DNA from: Lycorma delicatula
Lineage: Eukaryota > Arthropoda > Insecta > Hemiptera > Fulgoridae
DNA length: 64,000 nucleotides
Direction of reading: 5' to 3'
Assembly (NCBI RefSeq): GCF_047948215.1
Contig: NC_134465.1
Location: forward strand, 40,772,153 to 40,836,152
Part shown: positions 55,122 to 64,000 of the stretch, piece after piece
Numbering within the stretch: the stretch's first letter is position 1
How the letters are laid out: each line of letters begins with the position of its first letter
The notes under the pieces: generated by a model
Seen by the model: only the letters and a program-made list of their open reading frames with translations
What the model was told of the DNA's origin: nothing
The model's database searches: none
Translations under genes and position numbers: made by a program

Positions 55122-55528
55122 GGCACCAGCAGTTGTTCAACCGTCCGAAATGGCGTTTACATATACATACAAAGAATTGGATCTCAGTGACGATGAAGAT
55201 GAAGATAAAAAGACATTAGTGACGGATAAAAGGCCTCGACATTCATCGTTCTCCGTACAATCGACATCACCGCCACCGCCTACGGTTTCAGTATTATCTA
55301 AATTGCCTGACAGTAATGAAAAATCCGATAATTTTAGTATAGCATCTTCTGTGATGACGAATTCATTGATGTCGTGCATGAGTACCAATTCTGTTTTCTG
55401 GAATACAGGCGATCTAAAACATGCTATCGAGTTGTTCCTATTACCTAAGATACAAACTCCAGTATCATTGCTACATGATTTGGAACAAATGAGGCGTGTT
55501 TTTACACTAATTTACGATGTTCTTAGGT
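55122..55528 (+). CDS. Nsun7: NSUN7-like RNA methyltransferase, first coding exon
   Basis: A host gene, + strand, continuing beyond the window. The exon starts after a pyrimidine-rich acceptor (AG 55120-55121), and the chosen start is ATG 55150 (purine at -3, G at +4), leaving 28 bp of 5' UTR. Residues 1-70 are acidic and Ser/Pro-rich, probably disordered ('ELDLSDDEDEDKK', 'STSPPPPTVS'). Residues ~88-126 begin an ordered helical region ('VFWNTGDLKHAIELFLLPKI', 'LLHDLEQMRRVFTLIYDVLR'). Donor AGGT|GTAAAA at 55528/55529 leaves phase 1. Joined to the next two exons it matches, from memory, the N-terminal region of NSUN7, a SUN/NOP2-family cytosine-5 RNA methyltransferase. The methyltransferase core lies outside the window. 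The alternative donor at 55527 would give a stop in the next exon. Confidence 0.75.
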
Positions 55529-55566
55529 GTAAAATATTTTGCTATTTTGAATTACTCTATTGTAGA

Positions 55567-55633
55567 GTGAGAGAGCAAGAGAGCAAGAGAGCGAGAGAGC
55601 GAGAGAGCGTGAGAGAGAGCGAGAGAGAGAGAG

Positions 55634-55672
<39 letters not shown>
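55567..55672 (+). repeat. (GA)n/(GT)n compound microsatellite in the first intron
   Basis: Begins 38 bp after the exon donor: irregular 'gagagagcgagagagc' then pure GT for about 34 bp. It extends the open frame past the splice site only by chance. Confidence 0.9.
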
Positions 55673-55674
<2 letters not shown>

Positions 55675-55899
55675 TTGTGATTTATAATTTTGATCAAGTG
55701 TAGTTTATGAGAATTTGGTTTAAATAGTATTATTCATATAAGAAATAATATTATGGGTGAGAATTTTAGTTCTAGTAATCTATGAGTTTAATTTAAAATA
55801 TAGACTTTTGTCAAACCTAATTTTATAATAAAATGTTATTTAATTAACAAATCAGTACACACAGAATACTATAACCGCATGAACACAATCCGTCTAAAA

Positions 55900-57110
55900 C
55901 ATAAGTTTAGATTATGGTTGTGTCGCCTACTCTTCAGCTCGTCAAACCGTGCTTAAAATGCTGCACGGTGTACATCATGCTTTTCTTCGGCTTGCCACAG
56001 GTGAGTTTAGATCAATCCCTACCGCAAGCTTACTTGTAGACTGTGGCGATACATCAGTTTGGGATAAACGAGACCAGCTTTTGTTATCTTATTTTGCCCG
56101 TCTCAAAGGACAACCAAATCACCCGGCTTTTGACCCAGTTCTTAGAAATCCTAACTTAAGAAAGTATGAGGACCGTCCTCGCTCTACTGCACCTGTAAGT
56201 ATCCGTACCCGACGTATGCTGCAACATATAAATGTTGACACACCGTCGTTCTTTCCATCATGTCCGTGCTCATATCCTCCGTGGAGAATAAACCTTGTAA
56301 ATTTTACATTTGACCTTATGACATAGGATAAACAATCAACAACACCACCTAAAGTTTTGCGGCAAATGTTTCAGTGTATTCTCACCAAGACGAACCCAGA
56401 CGCGGTGATATACACTGATGGATCGAAACAAGACTATACCGTTGGTTGTGCTTTTGTTGTCAATGGAAGAACTTATATGTTTGGCCTACCCGGTATTACG
56501 AGTGTGTTCACCGCTCAACTACTCGCTACAAATAAGGCTCCAAATATCATTAACCCTAAATATAGAAACATTCTTATTTGCAGTGACTCGTGTAGTGCTC
56601 TCCAGGCGTTAGAAAACTTTTATTCGAAGCATCCTGTCGTCGTCATTGAAATTTACAATGCAATCGCTGAGTTGAGTAATCGCAACACAGAAGTACGTTT
56701 TTGCTGGGTTCCTAGCCACGTAGGGATTCCAGGTAATGAACAAGCAGATTATGCTGCCAAAGACGCATGTAATCAACCTCCTTTCACCACCCGAGTTACT
56801 ACCTTTGATATTTTATTAGTCGTGTAAAACAATCGCTGAGAGCAAGGTGGCAAAGTGACTGGGCGACTACCGTCGATAATAAACTCCGACGGATTAAAGA
56901 TTCAGTGTTGCCATGGGACTCCTCTTGCAGAATAACTCGTCGTGAGGAAGTAGCCCCCTGCCGATTACGGATAGGACATACGAGGATCACACACGAGTAC
57001 CTAATGTCAGGAGGACACGCACCCCTATGCACACGATGCAACTGCCGCATGACTGTGCACCATATTCTCATATACTGCATATGTTATGCGTCGTAAATTT
57101 AATCTACCCA
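55900..57110 (+). pseudogene. I-clade LINE: RT tail and RNase H, in the NSUN7-like intron
   Basis: + strand, 5' truncated. 55949-56326: 'VHHAFLRLATGEFRSIPTAS', 'LLSYFARLKGQPNHPAF', the region after the RT. 56357-56827 is an RNase H domain with the catalytic pattern 'AVIYTDGSK', 'FTAQLLATN', 'ILICSDSCSALQALENF', 'CWVPSHVGIPGNEQADYAA'; the usual Glu of 'FTAEL' is Gln. After a shift, 56840-57095: 'ARWQSDWATTVDNKLRRIKD', 'PCRLRIGHTRITHEYLMSGG', 'CTRCNCRMTVHHILIYC' (Cys/His knuckle). RNase H downstream of the RT is characteristic of the I clade. Confidence 0.82.
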
Positions 57111-57639
57111 GAAACATCAGTGGTATCTTGTACAATAATAACGAAATTTTGAACCGGATGTTTCTGTTTTTTCGTAGTACCAGGTTACTGCAAAAAATTT
57201 AATATTTCATATATATTTTTATGCTAGAAGAGTTTTTAATAATTTTTTCCTTTACTTTCAATTTTGATTTTTTTGGTTCTACGTCTTTAATTTATTATCC
57301 GAGAAGGGGGAGCTTTTTGCACAACCTATCGGAATTAGGTAAGGTTTATATAGTTTTTTTTTCTATTATTTTAACTTTTATATTATAACGACTCCGTCTG
57401 CGATATTAGTTTTGAGTTTTATTTCACTTTTTGACTTTTGTTTTAATAAATTTTTATTATATGATTTATATTAATTTTAAAGCTTTATTAAGTTTTATTA
57501 TTTTAGAGTTATTTTACCTTTTTATTAAAGAAAATTCCGGACGATGATAACACACAGGCATTTTTTGCCCCACCCCCTTCACGAAAAAAAAACAAAGTAA
57601 ATTTCGCAATGTTCTACATCGATCAAACGGATCCAGTTT

Positions 57640-57810
57640 AAAGAAAGATACAATCATATCCTTGTGGATTGTGTCAGTTATGCGGCATTGCATCGCAAAC
57701 TTATACTAGAGGCTAGCATGCAAATTATTTTAGAGGATAATGCAACGAGGTAATATTTTACGATTTCTTAGGGCCGTCCTTTTATATTCAAGTATTTGAA
57801 TTACTGTAAT
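57640..57810 (+). pseudogene. I-clade LINE, C-terminal scrap
   Basis: Frame 'FKERYNHILVDCVSYAALHR' then 'ILEDNATR' and 'FLRAVLLY' resembles the C-terminus of the same LINE type ('..HIL..C..YA..R..' then '..IL.DN.....FLR..'). It is separated from the main fragment by about 530 bp of AT-rich sequence holding a second UTR-like stretch, so it is probably another copy. Confidence 0.55.
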
Positions 57811-58081
57811 GTGTTTCAGCTATTTATGCCATTTGCCATAAAGAAAATGGTAATTTTATTATCTCAATTTAGATATGTAGTGTGATATATTTATGTGTTT
57901 TTAATTCGATTTTAGCATACGCTACAGGTTTTTTCATTTTAAGATGTTATGTTGCTAGATTATACTTTCTAATTAATTTTTAACATTTAGTTTTTTTTTT
58001 TACAAAAAAAAATTGTGTCCAGGTGATGAAAACACGAAAGCGTTTTTTTTGACCTGGGAAAAAGATGTATGTTGTGTTTAG

Positions 58082-59930
58082 GACTAAGATTGCCATGTAA
58101 CTGTTAGGATCTGTCTGATTTGTCCCATTTTTTGTGAAGCAGATGGATGAGGGCTGTTGTCCAGTGTTCTAGTAGTTGTTCTTTGATCCAGATGTTGACA
58201 AGCCGTTGATGAAGAGCAGTTTTTGCTGATCTTCCTTCGTGTTTACAGATCTCTACAAAAGTCTGATCTTGTCCTGCTGCTTTGTAATTCTTCATCTCAC
58301 CCAGTGCTTGGTAGACCTCTTTTATTGTGGGGGGGGTTGATGTTTTCTGAGGGTATTGGTGTTGAAGTTTAGGAGTTCTGTCTGTTCTTCGAAATTTAAA
58401 AGTTTGTTGAAATATTTAGCTAAGATTTTCGCATTATCTTTATTGTTATGGGCCAGTTTACAGTTTCCATTTTTTTTTAAAAAGGGTTGGGGGGTTCGTA
58501 CTTTTGGTACTGATTTTTGAAGGTCTTGTAGTAATCTCTCAAATGTTTTTTATTAAATTCTTCTAATATTAACTTCAGTGTGTCTTTATGGTGTTATCTT
58601 TTTATTCTCCTCAGGGTTCGGGTGGTTTCTTTTCATCATTTATAAGATTTTGGAAGGATGTTTCTGATTTCTGGATTTGGTGAAAGAGCCATGCTTTATG
58701 TCTTTTCACATTCACTTTATGTCACTGTTCTGTCACATTCACTATTCCACCACTGATATTTTTTACGGGATTTTATTGGGGCTAATTCTTTTGCGATTTT
58801 TTGAAGGCTGTTGACTAGATCTTTGAGTTTAACAGTGATTGTTACTTTTTTTGTTGCTTTTTGGTAATTTTCATTCTTTATTAGTCGGGTAAGGGCCATT
58901 TATTTTTAGTTTTAGGGGCTTGGTTTTGTTGCTTTCTTTGGGGAGTAAGTTTAATTTAAATTTTGACTATATAGTAATCTGAGCTACTACTTGGAGGACT
59001 TTTACATTGTAAATCTCCTTGTGATGGTGTTTTTCCATGAAGATGTGGTCTAATTGCCATTCTTTTTCAGTGTAGTGAAGGTGTTTCCAGGTTTTGAGTT
59101 TTTGAGGTTTCCTCTTGAGATTTATGAATTCTGAGATTATAGGTTGTGGTTTCTGCAGAGATCGATGAGTCTCTGTCCACTTTTGTTAATTTTCTTTTGG
59201 GCGGGCCATTTTCTAGTGATATTTTGGTATCTTCTTTCTCTACCTAGTTGAGCATTGAAGTCTCCGATTAATTGTTTAACACGGTTTTTGCGGATGTTAT
59301 TTATAGCCAGGTTGAGTAGATCCTAGAACTTTCCTGTTTCTTATGGCCTTTTGGGAAGTTATTTTTATTATTAGTGGGTGCATGGTCACTTATTATAGTG
59401 TAGGTTTTATTCGATTTTTACACGGATTTGAATACTAGATCTTGGATACTGGTGTTCTTTGGTGGTTGGGTTTCAATTAACCACACATCTCAGGAATGGT
59501 CGAACTGAGAATGTACAAGACTACACTTCATTTACATCATCCTCATTCATCCTCTGAAGAATTATCTAAACGGTAGTTACCGGAGGCTAAACAGGAAAAG
59601 AAAGAAAGAAGAAGGTTTTATTAGATGCTCTTACAGTGAGAGTTGAAATTCTTAGGGATTATGACTTAAATTCTTGTATGAAGTTTATTATTTTGAGGCT
59701 GACTAAAAAGCCTGCTCCAAACTGTGGAACATTTATTGATCATTCTCTTCCCAGGTATATCTTTGTAGAATCTATATCCTTGAGATTCCATGGCATCCTG
59801 GTAGGTGTTTCTTATTTGTTGCTGACTCATGATGAGAATATATATATTAAAACATGCAGATTTAATTTGTTAATTGGGATTAAAAACTGTAAAGGAAGAT
59901 AAAGATTGTAATATTAAAAAGCCGGTAAAC
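58082..59930 (-). pseudogene. LINE of RTE/CR1-like type: endonuclease and early RT, in the intron
   Basis: - strand, antisense to the host gene. From the right: endonuclease pieces 'FGAGFLVSLKIINFIQEFKS' and 'LRISTLTVRASNKTYTIISD' (before the nested SINE), then 'QLIGDFNAQLGREK'-like and 'WQLDHIFMEKHHHKEIYNVK', the linker 'YQWWNSECDRTVT' (58899-58717), and the RT start 'MKNYKAAGQDQTFVEICKHE' with 'EHWTTALIHLLHKKWDKSD' (58295-58104). Many stops. The 3' half of the RT is missing: the fragment ends at about 58082. A SINE at 59412-59612 interrupts the endonuclease. Confidence 0.72.
59412..59612 (+). repeat. 5'-truncated SINE family 1 nested in the intronic LINE
   Basis: Lacks the tRNA-like head and begins at 'tttttacacggatttgaata'. 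The 3' end is intact with A/G tail. TSD aggttttatt at 59402-59411 and 59613-59622. A head-less SINE with TSD indicates incomplete reverse transcription. Confidence 0.88.
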
Positions 59931-60484
59931 TGAGGGTGTAGGATGTTGCTATTATTTTTGTTTTAAAATATTGTCATAGAACAAAGTAATAAAGAAACAC
60001 TCAGGTGTTTGATGATTCCACCCAAAAAAAAAATCAGAAATATTTGCAAAAACAAAGAATAAAAATTTATAAATTTGTTATTAAATAATTAGAAAATAAA
60101 TATTGTTTTTTGGTTTTAGTTTTAATCTTTAAAAAAATTATTTTATTTCTTAGTTTAGTGCATTTTAAATTTAAATATTTTATAAATAAATGGGTATTTA
60201 TAATATCCATATTATATACCCATATATATTATATTATATTATATACCCATATTTATATTTACCAATATCCCAGTGTCTATGATGATTGTTCAGTTATTAA
60301 AATTGATTCTAATTTTAGATTTTAATTTTTTTTATAAATGGGGCAGTTTTTAAGTGCATTTTTTAATAATTCTTTTGTCATATTATATTAACATGTACAG
60401 CCACATTTAATCACTATTGTGAGATCACAGACATTTCTTATATTTTTACTTTTATGTGGTTTCATTTTTTTTTCTTTTTTTTAG

Positions 60485-60543
60485 ATAAATCTGTGTTAGA
60501 AGAAGCTCTGCAATCTGTTAATTTCTTCCAAAAGCACCCAAAG
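60485..60543 (+). CDS. Nsun7: NSUN7-like gene, second coding exon (59 bp)
   Basis: A strong polypyrimidine acceptor (ctttttttttag) precedes it. Two bases complete the split codon from the first exon (T|AT, Tyr), followed by 'KSVLEEALQSVNFFQKHPK'. Donor AAG|GTTTGT after 60543, phase 0. The phase match with both neighbours, and the fact that every other pairing I tried gives a stop, supports the model. The predicted helix fits the helical N-terminal region of NSUN7 proteins. Confidence 0.7.
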
Positions 60544-60762
60544 GTTTGTTTTATTGTGACTTTTATAATATGTTTTTTAATTATCTTCATTAGATGTCTG
60601 CAGTTTTTAAGGTAACCGAGCTAAAATAATTTTGAATCAATGGTGCAACAACTAATTATTAGTAAAGTATTAAATTTGATGTAAAAATACACTGCTGTGG
60701 TGTGTTTGCTCTATGTTACTTCAGCTGCACTTATTCATACTACACTATTTTTAATTGTGGCA

Positions 60763-61041
60763 CCCACCAGTTTGGACTAGTGGTGAACTCGTCATCACAA
60801 ATCAGCTGATTTTGAAGTCGAGAGTTCTAATGTTCAAATCGTAATAAAGGTTACTTTTCTATGGATTTGAACACTAAATTGTAGATACCGGTGTTCTTTG
60901 GTGGTTGTTGAGTTTCAATAAACCACACATCTCTGGAATGGTCAATCTAAGACTCTGTAAGACTTCATTTACATTCATACATATCATCCTCTGAAGTAAT
61001 ACGTTCTGGTGTTTCCAGAGGCTAAACAGAAGAAAAAAAGG
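60763..61041 (+). repeat. diverged SINE family 1 in the second intron
   Basis: Head 'caccagtttggactagtgg', palindrome 'aaatcagctgattt', body 'ggtgttctttggtggttg' and tail 'agaggctaaacagaag'. More diverged than the copies with perfect TSDs. Confidence 0.85.
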
Positions 61042-62220
61042 CTAAAACTCTATCATTCTAAGATTTCAAGCTTGAGAAAGGAAAAATCTTATTAGTGGTA
61101 AGGCTTTGTGACTTGAGCATTATTGCTGGACTTTTGAAAGTCCTTAATGAAAAAGCTTAATTTACTCCTAATCATTAAAGTTGGGGAAGCCTCATCTCTT
61201 AGTTTTTATAGAATTAGATTCAGTCATCACCGAAATTTTATTTACTAAATTACATAGTAACATACATGCTATGAACATAGTAATGAATACTTGCTAAGAG
61301 ATTCCGTAGCTAAAAAAATGTTAGTCACAAATTGATCCAAATCAGTCAAACTACTTAGAGAAAGTTCATCTATGAGGTATTTTAAATTTGTATTCTATTT
61401 TATTTTATAACTAAGAGGCCTAATTTTTAATAACTTAGATTCACATGAGTGCAGATGCCAAACACTTTATTAGAGCTCAATAGGTTGTATCCATTTTCTA
61501 ACCTCTGACATAGTATATGTTAGGTTAGTTTTACCTTTAATTAAAATAAATGGGTCTAACTAATTTTCACATCACCAAGAGTTTCTAAGAACTGGTCTGT
61601 ACCATAAGGTGATCCATTGAAGGGGGAAATTCCCGTTAACCAAGAACAAGGTCAAAATTTATTTCATAAATATCAACAGAAAAATATATTTATTTAGTAT
61701 TTTTTGGGTGTATGTCATAAAAATTATTTTGTGAGATATCTTTTAGTATTTGACATACATACAAATAATATGTAAGTAAAAACGGTTTGTGCTGTTTCTC
61801 TAATTAGATCTAAAATCCTAATTTTAATTATTTTAAAAAGTCTTTAGAAATTGACTATTATTATACAGAAGAATCATAATGCAGTGTTTTTCAATTAACC
61901 TGACTCTTGTTTTCTATGTAAATTTTTTTTCAACAATGGCATAACACTATGAAATTGTATTTACAAAAATTGATTTTTTATTGGATTATTCATTAAAATA
62001 ATCAGTAACATTTTTATTCTTGTGCATTTAATTATTAATTAGTTTTACATATTAATGAAATTTTCTTTAAATTGGAATATAAGAAAACACTCAGTTTGTA
62101 CACAAAAATCTTACATAAAATTTAACTGAGTTTTAGATTTTAAGAAAATTGTTCTTTATGGTTTTTGAATATTTTCTTGTTTTCCAGTTTATTTTAATAA
62201 TCGTTCAGCAAAGTTACATG
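61042..62220. other. intron, no gene
   Basis: AT-rich intron of the NSUN7-like gene, no recognisable element. Confidence 0.5.
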
Positions 62221-62269
62221 CTATTTGTATATAATTTTGTTTATCGTTTTATTGTTATTCTTATTTCAG

Positions 62270-62556
62270 TTAGAAAATCAAAAACAGTTAATTTGGTTAT
62301 TATTTTATGATCTTTATAAAAGAGATTTCCAATCACGTTCGGTACCATTAGAGGAAAATGTCAACGGGTTTGAGTTATCTTATGCCGATAGAATGTTATG
62401 GAACAACAGAGTAAAATTAGGAGCAACATTATCAAAAATGAGAATCAAAAATAAAGCTTATGATATTGAAGATTTGTTACCTTCACATTTAAAAAATTCT
62501 AAAAGTAATATAGATGATACTGTTGTTACTGGTTGGATTAATGTTTTTAAAGTGAC
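62270..62556 (+). CDS. Nsun7: NSUN7-like gene, third coding exon
   Basis: Acceptor ttatttcag|TTAGAA, phase 0; donor ATGAC-type end GTGAC|GTAAGT after 62556, phase 2. It encodes 'LENQKQLIWLLFYDLYKRDF', 'QSRSVPLEENVN', 'LWNNRVKLGATLSKMRIKNK', 'AYDIEDLLPSHLK' and 'VTGWINVFKV'. From memory this aligns with vertebrate NSUN7 '..LIIVMLYDFQDRKFQTR..', '..KLAAALARCRIKHDALSI', '..LPLYAWIN', including spacing, and is the main basis for the gene call. Together the three exons give 725 bp, 241 codons plus two bases. The catalytic cysteines and SAM site lie in later exons. The TAA that seems to end the frame is part of the splice donor. Confidence 0.78.
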
Positions 62557-63750
62557 GTAAGTATTGATCTTTTTATTTTCTAGATTATTTTAATTTACAA
62601 TAAATAATTAGCTAATACAGATCCGAGAAAGGTTCTCATAGATGAATTATTAGTAAAGAGGCAAAGTTGGAGCTGTGTGGAAATTACAAAGACAGCAAGT
62701 CAAAGAATGTTGATTTGTTACGTTTGGTAAAATACTGATCAGAGAAGATTTGCCTAATGGGCAACTATCATTCCAAATTTCATTACATTATACATAACGC
62801 CTTAAGAAGAAGGTCCAAACTTTCATTCATGAAGTATGGCAGAATTACTGGAATGCTTATCTTGACGAACGGTCTGTATATGAATTCATACAAAACTTTG
62901 ACAGATGGTACACTTCAATATTTATAAAAGAATGACATTTGCTTGAGTTCTGTTCGACAATGGAAATTTATTTAAAGAAGTTATGCTTTTATGTTTAAAG
63001 AATTTTGCAGGTGATAAATCTTGTGCCTAATAAGAAAGGTTCAATTAAGCCATCATCTTACCTTCTGTGTACTGTTCTCAGGGATAACTAGAAACCATAT
63101 TATTACCCCGAAACTTATAGAAAAGATATTGATCTTTTATTAACAATAAGGCAATGTGAGATCATATAAATATTTTTCATTAGGTTCAACTGTAATAGTT
63201 AGATTCCGTTATGCCTCTGCTTTCCATGAAGTTAACCATGTAATGATGAAATATATATATATATGAGAGACACCTAATGGCAAAATAATATAAAACTGAG
63301 TTTTATTGATCGCCCAAATTGAGGTCCTTTTTTACCAGCCTTTTCTCATTTCATGTGTTTCTGTATTTGTGATGCATTAAAATCAGAATATTTTTTTTTA
63401 TCTATTAAATTCTGCAATAACTTCATTACTGTTCAATTAGAACAACATATGTATAGCAATCTTTAATAAAATTTTCCATTTCAAAATGATGTCTAATTTT
63501 CATAGGAAGAGGTGTCTGTGAGATGTTGGTGGCAGGAAAATTCTATCTGTAAGAATTTTGGAAATAGACACTAGTTTTCTTTAAAGAAATCTGGGTGATT
63601 CCTTCAAATATGGAGGAAAAACAGTTTGTTGCACTACATTGTAATAATGAAAATATTTATTTTTGAAACGCCCATTGATAGACATAATTATTAATTATAT
63701 TAATAATTACAGATAAATATGATGCTTAGATCTAATATCCACATATTAGA
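62557..63750. other. third intron; possible eroded R1-like LINE RT
   Basis: Starts with the GTAAGT donor. At about 62970-63250 broken + strand frames ('INLVPNKKGSIKPSSYLLCT', 'RFRYASAFHEVNHVMMK') recall the RT stretch '..PKP.K..PSSYRPICLL..' and '..DV.NAFN..'. Too eroded for a firm call. No later exon is recognised before the window ends. Confidence 0.3.
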
Positions 63751-64000
63751 TCACTGGGTTGGTCTAATGGTGAACTTGTCATCATAAATCAATTTATTTC
63801 GATGTCAAGAGTTCTAAGGTTCAAATCCTAGTAAAGGCAGTTACCTTTACCCTTAAATGGATTTTTGAGTACTGGATCCTGGATGCCAGTGTTTTTTGGT
63901 GGTTGGGTTCAATTAACCACACATCTCTGGAATGGTCGGCCTGAAACTGTACAAGACTACACTTCATTTACGTTCACACATATCAACCTCATTCCTCTGA
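63751..64000 (+). repeat. SINE family 1, diverged, cut by the window end
   Basis: 'cactgggttggtctaatggt', 'ggttcaaatcctagtaaagg', 'ttaaccacacatctctgg', 'cttcatttacgttcaca'. The 3' tail lies beyond 64000. In the third intron of the NSUN7-like gene. Confidence 0.85.

Noticed and set aside
1..64000. CRISPR array, operon or bacterial-type defence system
   Set aside because: No regularly spaced short repeats and no bacterial coding density; splice sites and TEs show an animal nuclear genome.

Overview
This is an AT-rich, repeat-dense window of a nuclear insect genome. The retroelement and mariner-like families look hemipteran to me, but that is an impression, not a measurement. There are no bacterial-style genes, operons or CRISPR arrays. 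Most recognisable coding sequence is broken transposable-element (TE) sequence. Introns, tRNA-derived SINEs, LINEs with poly(A) tails and target-site duplications (TSDs), mariner-like elements inserted at TA, and a solo LTR all point to an animal nuclear chromosome.

Host genes. One host gene is well supported. Three spliced coding exons on the + strand (55150-55528, 60485-60543, 62270-62556) join with compatible phases into the first 241 codons of an NSUN7-like RNA cytosine-5 methyltransferase. The gene runs off the right edge. Its introns are packed with an I-clade LINE fragment, an RTE/CR1-like LINE carrying a nested SINE, further SINEs and a GA/GT microsatellite. A second, weak candidate is a terminal coding exon of an unrecognised gene on the - strand (24106-24374).

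Layout. 0-9 kb: foldback repeat, diverged SINE, RTE-like LINE, perfect hairpin, pyrimidine-rich tract, SINE with clean TSD, R1-like LINE with clean TSD, degenerate mariner and an RTE tail. 8.7-14.6 kb: a Jockey-like LINE (both ORFs, - strand) broken by a GC-rich R1-like LINE. 15-26.4 kb: four mariner-like elements, three with both terminal inverted repeats (TIRs); one sits inside a SINE, flanked by LINE reverse-transcriptase debris. 27.2-32.6 kb: a tRNA-headed repeat split by a 1280-bp solo LTR, a strong hairpin pair, a mariner-like element split by a SINE, and a Gypsy integrase fragment. 34.5-36.1 kb: a hAT-like terminus beside an inverted repeat with ~340/315-bp arms enclosing a 70-codon ORF, then a Mutator-like transposase fragment. 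36.6-46.9 kb: RTE and Jockey-like LINEs, an R1-like LINE and a SINE sharing one target sequence, a mariner 3' end and a ~370-bp near-palindrome. 47-54 kb: locally duplicated segments, an old mariner and a LINE fragment. 55-64 kb: the NSUN7-like gene.

The window records successive insertions: a SINE in a LINE, a mariner in a SINE, a SINE in a mariner, a LINE in a LINE, an LTR in a repeat. Two SINE families appear to share a 3' tail, which suggests a common partner LINE that is not visible here. I saw no clear novel multi-gene system. The best candidates for something undescribed are the foldback element with the 70-codon ORF, the palindromes sharing one motif, and the tRNA-headed repeat family.
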